A DNA stretch of 6,944 nt from Chloroflexota bacterium (GTDB lineage: Bacteria > Chloroflexota > Dehalococcoidia > GIF9 > UBA5629): assembly GCA_026389655.1 (NCBI GenBank), contig JAPLHL010000187.1:1-6944 (forward strand), read 5' to 3'. Position numbers and translations under genes: made by a program. A model generated the notes under the pieces. The model was not told the origin of the DNA, ran no database searches, and saw only the letters and a program-made list of their open reading frames with translations. Shown one piece after another: positions 1-6,944 of this stretch. Within the stretch, counting starts at the first letter, position 1. Every line of letters begins with the position of its first letter.

Positions 1-1
1 C

Positions 2-1135
<1,134 letters not shown>

Positions 1136-1139
<4 letters not shown>

Positions 1140-2476
1140 CGGCAAATGACCTGCTTATAATAAATGCCAGGATAATCGATCCTGCCAGTAGCATCGATGA
1201 AACAGGCGACATACTCATATCGGGCGGGGTAATTAAACAAATCGGCCCTAATTTAACCGGACCAGCCTTGAGAACCATCGACGCCACCGGCCTTATTGCA
1301 TGCCCAGGATTTATCGACCTGCATTGTCACCTCCGCCAACCTGGTTACGAAAACAAAGAGACTATAGCCAGTGGAGCTGCCGCAGCTTCCCGCGGAGGGT
1401 TCACGACCATTTGCTGCATGCCAAATACAAACCCGCCCCTGGATAATGCTACGACAATAGATTATGTAAAGAATATCGCCATAGTTGAATCTCCCCATAT
1501 TAGTATTCTGCCAATCGGATGCATTACGAAGGACCGCGCAGGCAAAGAGCTATCCGAGATGGCCGAGATGTGCGAAGCGGGCTGTATTGGATTTAGCGAT
1601 GATGGTAGTTCCGTCAACAACGCAAAGCTACTGGCACTGGCGATGGAGACTGCGGGAAGCATTGGAATTCCTGTGATCGAACATTGCGAAGACCCCAACC
1701 TCTCGCGTGATGGACAAGTGAATGACGGATGGGTGGCGGCAAGGCTCGGCCTGGCCGGCATACCGGCAGCCGCCGAGGAGTCAATTGTCTCCAGGGACAT
1801 ATCAATGGTTGAGATGACGGACGCAAAGCTGCATCTTACGCATATCAGCACAAAGGGGTCCGTCGAACTCATCAGAGCTGCCAAAATGAAAGGACTGGCT
1901 GTTACCGCCGATGTAACTCCGCATCATCTCACGTTAACCGAAGAGAGGATCATCATTGGAAAAACCGGGAAAGGCGTCTCACTTGCTTATGATACCAATG
2001 CAAAAGTGAATCCTCCCCTGAGAACTGCCGCTGACATAGATGCGCTGACGGCCGGACTTAACGACGGCACGATAGATGCGATTGCCACGGACCATGCCCC
2101 TCATGCCAGTGAAGATAAATTGTGTGAATTTGAACTAGCGGCTTTCGGTATATCCGGCTTTGAAACGGCTTTCGGCGCACTTATGACACTTGTCCACTCA
2201 GGGAAAATAAAGTTGAATACGTTGATAGCATGCCTGACCTGCCGCCCTGCTAAGATCATCAATTTCGCAAGCGGTATCAAGGGCGACATCAAACAATCCG
2301 GCAGAGCGGATATCGTACTGCTCGACATCAACCGTGAGTGGACCCTTGACCCGGAGAACATGCTCTCCAAGGGCAAGAATACGCCTTATAGCGGACAGCA
2401 GTTTAAGGGTATGGTGGTAGCCACGATCCACCGTGGCGCGATAGCATACAAAGATAACTCACTCAGGATCTCTTAA
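1136..2476 (+). CDS. pyrC: Dihydroorotase (class I, zinc amidohydrolase)
   Basis: PyrC reversibly cyclises N-carbamoyl-aspartate to dihydroorotate, the third step of UMP synthesis, in the cytoplasm. The 446-residue protein starts with the small beta domain usual for amidohydrolases (DLLIINARIIDP), then the barrel opens with DLHCHLRQPG, giving metal ligands His63 and His65. Further expected residues are Asp155/Asp156 in GFSDDG (the position that replaces the carboxylated lysine in class I enzymes), His183 in EHCED, His236 in LTHIST, and Asp319 in ATDHAPH. NPPLR (292-296) is the substrate-side motif. All metal and catalytic positions look intact. Length agrees with class I dihydroorotases of about 420-450 residues. 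The C-terminal strand region returns to the beta domain (GRADIVLLDINREWTL). Translation starts at GTG, and the stop shares one base with the carA ATG (TAATG). Hydantoinase or allantoinase is an alternative for such proteins, but the pyr context and motifs favour PyrC strongly. Confidence 0.97.
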
Positions 2477-2868
2477 TGAGTACACAGAAAAAAGCCATCC
2501 TCGTACTGGAGGACGGGACATTTTTCGAGGGCGTTTCTTTCGGCGCTCCAGTTACCAGCACAGGGGAAATAGTATTCATCACGAGTATGACCGGTTACCA
2601 GGAAATGTTAACTGATCCTTCCTTCGCCGGCCAGATCGTTGTACCTACATATCCACTGATAGGCAACTATGGAATCAATAAAGAAGACAACGAATCCTGC
2701 AAGATACAAGTCAGGGGTTTTGTCGTCAGGGAGTACTGCGCAACGCCCAGCCACTGGCAAAACATCCGGACCCTGGATGATTATCTCAGATCGAGTAATA
2801 TACCAGGGTTGAGCGGGATCGATACGCGTTGCCTGACCAGACATATCCGCTCAAGGGGCGTGATGTAA
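2476..2868 (+). CDS. carA: CarA N-terminal fragment (130 residues)
   Basis: This reading frame encodes the N-terminal domain of the carbamoyl-phosphate synthetase small subunit. Visible family motifs are LEDGTFFEGVSFG, TSMTGYQEMLTDPSFAGQIV (36-55), TYPLIGNYGIN, VRGFVVRE and GIDTRCLTRHIRSRG. This domain normally contacts CarB and carries no catalytic residues. The cysteine in DTRCLTRH replaces the usual alanine, and Ile34 in VFITSMTG replaces a usual Asn. The ATG overlaps the pyrC stop by one base, and a weak AGGA (2465-2468) lies 7 nt upstream. The frame stops at TAA (2866-2868), immediately after the deletion junction. A product from this frame alone would lack the glutaminase domain and could not deliver ammonia. 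Confidence 0.85.
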   Translation: MSTQKKAILVLEDGTFFEGVSFGAPVTSTGEIVFITSMTGYQEMLTDPSFAGQIVVPTYPLIGNYGINKEDNESCKIQVRGFVVREYCATPSHWQNIRTLDDYLRSSNIPGLSGIDTRCLTRHIRSRGVM

Positions 2869-2872
2869 TTAT
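2864..2872 (+). other. Deletion junction in carA
   Basis: The N-terminal frame ends in ...RGVM at 2865 and the next frame resumes at 2867 with NYSWTGEP, a stretch that matches the family's conserved YSWT region about 40 residues further on. The missing part lies between these points, and the exact breakpoint cannot be placed from the sequence alone. No insertion sequence or direct repeat marks it. Confidence 0.75.
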
Positions 2873-2926
2873 TCCTGGACAGGAGAACCAAACCAGCAGA
2901 ATCGTTATAACATCGTAATTATAGAT

Positions 2927-3472
2927 ATGGGGTTACGCTACAATATTGCACGTATACTCAGCCGGCTGGGATGTTCATTGACCGTAGTGCCGTGCACAGC
3001 ATCCACAAGAGAAATCCTGTCACTCAAACCGGATGGAGTCGTATTATCCCCAGGACCGGGTGACCCGGCTTTACTGGATTACCTGATCGAAAACATCAAA
3101 GCGCTTTTAGATAAGGTGCCGATTATGGGTATTTGCCTTGGCCATCAATTGATCGGTAAAGCCTTCGGAGCAGAAACCTTCAAACTTAAATTCGGGCATC
3201 GCGGTGGTAATCATCCCGTCCGTGATATTGAAACCGGCAGGGTTTATATTACAACTCAGAATCATGGATACGCGGTTGCTTCCGAAGGGTTGAGGGACGG
3301 ATTGGAGGTCAGCCATATAAATTTAAACGATAATACCGTCGAAGGATTCCGGCATAAAGAACTGCCGATAATATCTATCCAATATCATTCTGAGGGCTCT
3401 CCCGGACCACAGGATAACGTATACCTTTTTGAGAGGTTCCTCGACATCGTTGGTGAAAGGAAAAACAGTTAA
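2927..3472 (+). CDS. carA: CarA C-terminal glutaminase-domain fragment
   Basis: This fragment encodes the class I glutamine amidotransferase domain of CarA. The first ATG in the frame is at 2927, but homology begins earlier: RYNIVIID, the first beta strand of the domain, is encoded just before it (2903-2926). There is no Shine-Dalgarno sequence before 2927, so I do not regard it as a true start. Counting from that ATG, the nucleophile Cys70 lies in GICLGHQ, QNHGYAV is at 111-117, and the catalytic His154 and Glu156 lie in QYHSEGSPGPQDN. The Cys-His-Glu triad is intact. The usual HPEASPGP is changed to HSEGSPGP, which keeps the catalytic residues. The LSPGPGDP loop is also present. The fragment ends directly at the carB ATG. 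Split domains expressed separately are possible but unlikely given the missing first strand. Confidence 0.8.
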   Translation: MGLRYNIARILSRLGCSLTVVPCTASTREILSLKPDGVVLSPGPGDPALLDYLIENIKALLDKVPIMGICLGHQLIGKAFGAETFKLKFGHRGGNHPVRDIETGRVYITTQNHGYAVASEGLRDGLEVSHINLNDNTVEGFRHKELPIISIQYHSEGSPGPQDNVYLFERFLDIVGERKNS

Positions 3473-6289
3473 ATGCCAAAACCCTCCAAAGTACTGGTTA
3501 TAGGATCAGGCCCCATAATAATCGGGCAAGCTGCAGAGTTCGATTATGCCGGTACACAAGCCTGTAAATCGCTCCGCGAAGAAGGCATTGTCACCGTTCT
3601 GGTGAATTCCAATCCGGCGACAATTATGACTGACCATGGAATTGCCGACATCGTCTATATTGAACCGCTTACAGTGGAGGTCGTCAGCAGGATTATTGCA
3701 CGTGAGCGGCCGGACGGGCTGCTGCCTACATTAGGAGGGCAGACAGGCTTAAACCTCGCCGTTGAGTTGGCGGAGGCCGGAGTACTTGATAAATATAATG
3801 TCCGCATGCTGGGCACCTCGCTAGAAAGCATTAAACAAGCAGAGGAACGCTCTCTCTTCAAGAAACTGATCCAGGATATAGGAGAGCCTATCCCTGACAG
3901 CATCACAGCCGGCACTGTCGATGAAGCCGTCAGGTTTGCACAAGAAATAGGTCTACCCCTGATCATTCGTCCCTCATTCACACTTGGCGGCACTGGCGGC
4001 GGCATAGCCCGTACTATGGAAGAGCTTAAAACCATTGCCATGAATGGACTCAGCCAAAGCCTGACTCACCAGGTACTGGTGGAGCGATGTCTTTTCGGAT
4101 GGAAGGAACTGGAATACGAGGTCATGCGTGATGCCGCCGATAACTGCATTACGATCTGCAACATGGAGAATATCGACCCAATGGGTATACATACCGGTGA
4201 CAGTATCGTGGTAGCTCCCAGCCAAACCCTGACAGATAAGGAATACCAGATGCTAAGATCAGCCAGCCTGAAAATCATCCGGGCACTTAAAATCGAGGGT
4301 GGATGCAATGTTCAGTTTGCCCTGACACCCAGCCCGACAGTTGCCAGGACATGGGCCCCCGATCAATTAAATGTGACACAAAGCGAATATTATATTATAG
4401 AGGTCAACCCCCGTGTCAGCCGCAGTTCGGCGCTGGCAAGTAAAGCGACCGGCTATCCGATTGCCAGGGTAGCCGCCAAGATAGCCGCTGGGAAGAGACT
4501 CGATGAGATACCGAATAAGGTGACGGGTAAAACACTTGCAGCCTTTGAACCAGCCCTGGATTATTGCGTGGTTAAAATACCGCGATGGCCTTTTGATAAG
4601 TTCACAACCGGCGACCGCACACTCGGCAGCCAGATGAAAGCTACCGGTGAAGTCATGGCTATAGACCGTTGCTTTGAGGCGGCCCTTCAAAAGGCAGTGC
4701 GCTCCCTGGAATTTGGTAAAAGGTCTCTGTTATGGGAAGGTAAGGACTGGGGCAAAGACGGCGATGTTTCCTCTTTGCCTCTGCACGCCAACGACCTCAG
4801 GCTATGGGCAATCATGGCAGCCCTCAGGAGAGGAGCATCTATCGATTATATATCGGGGCAGACTGGCATCGATCCATGGTTTATAAATAAAGCATCCAAT
4901 ATTGTTGATATGGAAAAACGTCTTCTGTCAGAGACGTTGAATCGCGACCTGCTGTGGCAATCCAAGAGGTTGGGTTTTTCCGATGTACAGATCGGCACTC
5001 TGGCCGACCGTTTACCCGAACAGGTAAGAGAGCAGCGAAACGAATTACAGATCAAACCGGTGTATAAAATGGTTGATACGTGTGCAGCGGAGTTCGATGC
5101 GGAAACGCCTTATTTCTACAGCGCCTACGAAAAAGAAAACGAAGCAGAACCCATTGATAGTAATAAGGCCCTGGTCATAGGCAGCGGGCCAATTCGCATA
5201 GGCCAGGGAATTGAATTCGATTATTGCAGCGTCCATTCAGCCTGGGCACTTCAGGAAGCCGGTTACAAAAGCATAATGATTAACTCAAACCCGGAGACAG
5301 TATCCACCGATTTCGATACCAGTGATAGGCTCTATTTCGAAGCGCTGGATGAAGAAAGCGTCAGGAACGTGATTGAAAATGAATCGTTCCTCAACCACCG
5401 CTATATTAATTGCCCCGCAATCGTCCAGTTCGGAGGTCAGACTGCAGTGAACCTGGCCGAACCTCTCTCTTCCAGCGGGTCATCTATTATTGGCTCCAGC
5501 GCCGAGGCAATTGACCTGGCCGAAGACCGCCGCAGGTTTGAGGATTTTCTGAACGGACTGGGTATTCCCCAACCCCCAGGTTCCGGTGTTACTTCACTTA
5601 AAGAAGCTTTAAATGCTGCCGATACACTCGGTTACCCGGTCCTGGTGAGACCGAGCTACGTGCTCGGCGGCCACGCCATGGAAATCGTCAATAACGATGA
5701 AGAACTGTCTAAATACATGGACCGTGCACTCGACCTTGGCAGCAAACACCCTGTACTGGTTGACAAATACTTCGAAGGTAAGGAAGTGGAAGTGGACGCC
5801 ATCTGCGATGGTACGGACGTCCTGGTGCCAGGAATCATGGAACATATTGAAAGGGCGGGAGTGCATAGCGGAGATTCGATCGCCGTGTACCCGGGGCTTA
5901 ACCTGACAACCAGAGAAGTCGATACCCTGGTGGACTATACCGTGAAAATGGCGCTCGGACTAAACGTGAAGGGATTGATGAATGTACAATTCGTTATCAT
6001 GGCCGGTAAATATGGAGAGTCCTCGTCAGTATATGTATTGGAGGTAAATCCACGAGCCAGCCGTACCATACCCTTTATCTCTAAAGTAACCGGCGTTCCG
6101 ATGGTACGCCTGGCAACCAAGGTTATGCTGGGCACCAGCTTGAAAGAACAGGGATACGCGACCGGGCTCTATCGTAAACGCGGCCTGGTCGGTATCAAAG
6201 CCCCTGTATTCTCGATGTCCAAGCTGACCGGGGTTGACACCTATCTCGGTCCTGAGATGAAGTCAACCGGTGACAGCTTCGTTAATTGA
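3473..6289 (+). CDS. carB: Carbamoyl-phosphate synthetase large subunit, first copy, C-terminally truncated
   Basis: CarB makes carbamoyl phosphate from bicarbonate, ammonia passed from CarA, and two ATP. This 938-residue product contains both homologous halves. The first has [19 protein letters not shown] (11-29), [10 protein letters not shown] (45-54), LGGQTGLN, the ATP-grasp [12 protein letters not shown] (166-177) and [18 protein letters not shown] (310-327). The second has [15 protein letters not shown] (570-584), [26 protein letters not shown] (726-733) and [12 protein letters not shown] (857-868). The linking region (about 400-555) corresponds to the oligomerisation domain. After STGD (931-934) the sequence diverges and stops, where the family continues with VMG and about 130 more residues. 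Full-length enzymes have about 1060-1075. His734 replaces the near-universal Arg of [13 protein letters not shown], and ERC (204-206) replaces the usual EES-like sequence. A low-similarity insertion lies at about 285-304. The ATG abuts the carA stop; AAAGGA (3456-3461) is 11 nt upstream. Confidence 0.93.
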   Translation: MPKPSKVLVIGSGPIIIGQAAEFDYAGTQACKSLREEGIVTVLVNSNPATIMTDHGIADIVYIEPLTVEVVSRIIARERPDGLLPTLGGQTGLNLAVELAEAGVLDKYNVRMLGTSLESIKQAEERSLFKKLIQDIGEPIPDSITAGTVDEAVRFAQEIGLPLIIRPSFTLGGTGGGIARTMEELKTIAMNGLSQSLTHQVLVERCLFGWKELEYEVMRDAADNCITICNMENIDPMGIHTGDSIVVAPSQTLTDKEYQMLRSASLKIIRALKIEGGCNVQFALTPSPTVARTWAPDQLNVTQSEYYIIEVNPRVSRSSALASKATGYPIARVAAKIAAGKRLDEIPNKVTGKTLAAFEPALDYCVVKIPRWPFDKFTTGDRTLGSQMKATGEVMAIDRCFEAALQKAVRSLEFGKRSLLWEGKDWGKDGDVSSLPLHANDLRLWAIMAALRRGASIDYISGQTGIDPWFINKASNIVDMEKRLLSETLNRDLLWQSKRLGFSDVQIGTLADRLPEQVREQRNELQIKPVYKMVDTCAAEFDAETPYFYSAYEKENEAEPIDSNKALVIGSGPIRIGQGIEFDYCSVHSAWALQEAGYKSIMINSNPETVSTDFDTSDRLYFEALDEESVRNVIENESFLNHRYINCPAIVQFGGQTAVNLAEPLSSSGSSIIGSSAEAIDLAEDRRRFEDFLNGLGIPQPPGSGVTSLKEALNAADTLGYPVLVRPSYVLGGHAMEIVNNDEELSKYMDRALDLGSKHPVLVDKYFEGKEVEVDAICDGTDVLVPGIMEHIERAGVHSGDSIAVYPGLNLTTREVDTLVDYTVKMALGLNVKGLMNVQFVIMAGKYGESSSVYVLEVNPRASRTIPFISKVTGVPMVRLATKVMLGTSLKEQGYATGLYRKRGLVGIKAPVFSMSKLTGVDTYLGPEMKSTGDSFVN

Positions 6290-6566
6290 GAGCAACGGAA
6301 TGAAGGTGACAACGATAGAAAAAAAGCTCAGCCAGGGTAGCCCGAATATTATCGATATGATAAATAGCGGGGCGGTAGTGGGTATTGTTAACACTATTAC
6401 CGGCGGACGCGTTGCATTACAGGATGGTTTCCACATCCGCCGAACAGCTGCCGAACGGAGAGTACCTTGCTTCACTTCCCTGGATACTGCACGAGCAGCA
6501 TTGAAAGCGCTGACTCATGGCAAAGGCATATATAACGTTAAACCGCTGAACGAATATTTAAGCTAA
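6270..6566 (+). CDS. carB: Remnant of the CarB C-terminal MGS-like allosteric domain
   Basis: The frame opens with GTG at 6270, which I do not regard as a real start because the domain's first strands are missing. The 98-residue peptide begins ...[20 protein letters not shown] and continues with [21 protein letters not shown] and [30 protein letters not shown], the pattern of the UMP/ornithine-binding regulatory domain at the CarB C-terminus. Asn41-Thr42 and Arg57-Arg58 are in the usual VNT and IRR motifs. It overlaps the end of the 938-residue frame by 20 nt. It ends at TAA (6564-6566), 25 nt before the next gene. A weak GGTGA-type sequence could serve as a start by coupling, but this would yield only a partial domain. 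Confidence 0.8.
   Translation: MTASLIESNGMKVTTIEKKLSQGSPNIIDMINSGAVVGIVNTITGGRVALQDGFHIRRTAAERRVPCFTSLDTARAALKALTHGKGIYNVKPLNEYLS
6272..6283 (+). other. Deletion junction in the first carB copy
   Basis: Codons for STGD (6263-6274) agree with the family's STGEVMG up to this point. A few bases on, the frame 3 reading gives ASLIESNGM, which in full-length homologues lies about 60 residues downstream. The breakpoint is in this short interval. No repeat, insertion sequence or foreign segment marks it. Confidence 0.75.
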
Positions 6567-6578
6567 AGGAATAAAAAG

Positions 6579-6599
6579 ATGGAGGTCCAAGTTGCCTAG
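6579..6599 (+). CDS. Possible leader minicistron (MEVQVA) overlapping the second carB start
   Basis: ATG GAG GTC CAA GTT GCC TAG is a six-codon frame whose ATG follows AAAGGA (6565-6570) at 8 nt and whose TAG (6597-6599) lies just past the TTG start of the second carB (6592). The GGAGGT used by that TTG is inside it. It could be a chance open frame. If translated, it would place a terminating ribosome next to the carB2 start. I have no homology support for it. Confidence 0.2.
   Translation: MEVQVA
6581..6586 (+). promoter_or_regulatory. Ribosome binding site of the second carB copy
   Basis: GGAGGT ends 5 nt before a TTG at 6592-6594. The reading frame from this TTG gives [19 protein letters not shown], exactly the usual start of CarB. 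No in-frame ATG lies closer than the ATG at 6622, inside the first conserved strand. The strong site and the homology support TTG as start. Confidence 0.8.
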
Positions 6600-6944
6600 A
6601 AGACAAGACATTAAAAAAATCATGATCATAGGCTCCGGACCGATAATTATCGGACAGGCTTGCGAATTTGATTATTCAGGTACACAGGCGTGTAAGGCGC
6701 TCAAAGGCCTCGGCTACAAAATTGTGCTGGTTAATTCGAACCCTGCAACCATTATGACCGATCCGGGAATGGCTGATATCACTTATATCGAGCCACTCAC
6801 AGTGGAATCGATGGAAAAAATCATAGCAAAGGAACGCCCCGATGCTCTCCTGCCGAACCTTGGCGGGCAATCAGGCCTGAATCTAAGCTCGGAATTAGCT
6901 AGCGCAGGGATTTTAGCCAAATATGGGGTTGAAGTGATAGGGGT
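6592..6944 (+). CDS. carB: Carbamoyl-phosphate synthetase large subunit, second copy (5' part only)
   Basis: The frame is open from a TTG to the right edge, 117 codons plus two bases. Visible CarB motifs are [38 protein letters not shown] and [16 protein letters not shown], i.e. the start of the first synthetase half with its biotin-carboxylase-like N-terminal fold. ATP-grasp and later domains are outside the window, so completeness cannot be judged. Aligned with the first copy over 110 residues it matches at about 77, roughly 70% by hand count, so it is a divergent paralogue or xenologue and not a recent tandem duplicate. QACEFDYSG and [16 protein letters not shown], against QAAEFDYAG and [16 protein letters not shown] in copy one, resemble CarB of clostridia-like anaerobes from memory. 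It follows the remnant of copy one by 25 nt without terminator or promoter-like sequence, so it is probably cotranscribed. It may be the functional large subunit that replaces the damaged copy. Confidence 0.9.
   Translation, partial: MPRRQDIKKIMIIGSGPIIIGQACEFDYSGTQACKALKGLGYKIVLVNSNPATIMTDPGMADITYIEPLTVESMEKIIAKERPDALLPNLGGQSGLNLSSELASAGILAKYGVEVIG

Larger units (their letters stand above)
2476..3472 (+). pseudogene. carA: Carbamoyl-phosphate synthetase small subunit, broken by an internal out-of-frame deletion
   Basis: CarA is the glutaminase subunit that hydrolyses glutamine and channels ammonia to CarB. The gene lies in two frames. Codons 1-130 (2476-2865) encode the N-terminal domain up to TRHIRSRGVM and meet a TAA. 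The rest is open in another frame (from 2864), resuming with NYSWTGEPN and RYNIVIIDMG and reading to the TAA at 3470-3472. Compared with E. coli CarA as I remember it, the segment between the end of the N-terminal domain and the YSWT motif is missing, about 40 residues. The frame relation requires a net loss of 3n+2 nt. The two parts sum to about 331 residues against 360-382 in the family. Key parts of both halves remain, so the damage looks recent, or it is an assembly or sequencing error. It shares one base with pyrC and abuts carB. Confidence 0.85.
3473..6566 (+). pseudogene. carB: First carB copy as a whole: synthetase domains plus out-of-frame allosteric-domain remnant
   Basis: Reading frame 2 (3473-6289) and frame 3 (6270-6566) together cover one carB whose reading frame is broken near 6275. 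The two pieces lack about 60 residues relative to E. coli CarB as I remember it: the end of the second synthetase half (the VMG segment onward) and the first strands of the MGS-like domain. The frame relation requires a net loss of 3n+2 nt. The synthetase core may still fold, and truncated CarB can retain partial activity in some families, but this gene has lost its normal C-terminus and no in-frame route to it is visible. I therefore treat it as a pseudogene in progress, or as a sequence error. Confidence 0.8.

Noticed and set aside
1462..1884. Minus-strand open frame of 140 codons antisense to pyrC
   Set aside because: It lies wholly opposite intact PyrC motifs (including GFSDDG and EHCED) and shows serine- and proline-rich composition typical of antisense shadows.
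2927..2929. ATG at 2927 as the start of an independent glutaminase gene
   Set aside because: No Shine-Dalgarno sequence precedes it, and the conserved first strand RYNIVIID lies upstream in the same frame, so the ATG is an internal codon of carA.
3655..4041. Minus-strand open frame of 128 codons antisense to carB
   Set aside because: It is the reverse-strand shadow of strongly conserved CarB coding sequence, has no recognisable domain and no convincing start context.
3473..6566. Natural split carB as in some archaea and Aquifex
   Set aside because: Those splits separate the two synthetase halves. Here the break lies just before the regulatory domain, with conserved residues missing from both sides.
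6567..6591. Promoter or terminator between the two carB copies
   Set aside because: The 25-nt gap holds only the ribosome binding sequences; there is no hairpin with a T run and no -35/-10 pair that I can support.

Overview
The window is a single plus-strand run of de novo pyrimidine (UMP) biosynthesis genes with almost no intergenic DNA: the 3' end of pyrR, then pyrB (aspartate carbamoyltransferase), pyrC (dihydroorotase), carA and carB (small and large subunits of carbamoyl-phosphate synthetase), and the first 117 codons of a second carB-like gene that runs off the right edge. Order, close packing and protein character suit Chloroflexota (Dehalococcoidia-like) or Bacillota. I lean towards a Dehalococcoidia-like bacterium, but this is an impression from protein sequence, not a search result.

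Layout: pyrR end (2-142) overlaps pyrB (129-1139) by 14 nt; pyrB and pyrC (1136-2476) overlap by 4 nt; pyrC and carA share one base (TAATG at 2474-2478); carA abuts carB (TAAATG at 3470-3475). This points to one transcript with coupled translation. PyrB condenses carbamoyl phosphate with aspartate and PyrC cyclises the product to dihydroorotate. CarA and CarB would supply the carbamoyl phosphate from glutamine, bicarbonate and ATP.

The unusual part is carAB. Both genes carry an internal out-of-frame deletion. CarA loses about 40 residues between its N-terminal domain and its glutaminase domain (junction near 2865). The first CarB loses about 60 residues between its second ATP-grasp half and its C-terminal allosteric (MGS-like) domain (junction near 6275). 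Otherwise both are well preserved with no other stops, so the lesions are either recent or artefacts of assembly or sequencing. Only 25 nt after the remnant of the first carB, a second carB starts at a TTG with a strong ribosome binding site. Over 110 aligned residues it is about 70% identical to the first by hand count, so it is not a fresh duplicate. The simplest biological reading is a carB1 being lost beside a divergent, possibly horizontally acquired carB2. Whether carB2 is complete, and whether a second carA exists, lies outside this window.

I see no RNA genes, mobile elements, CRISPR arrays, terminators or clear promoters, and no stretch over 300 bases lacks a gene.
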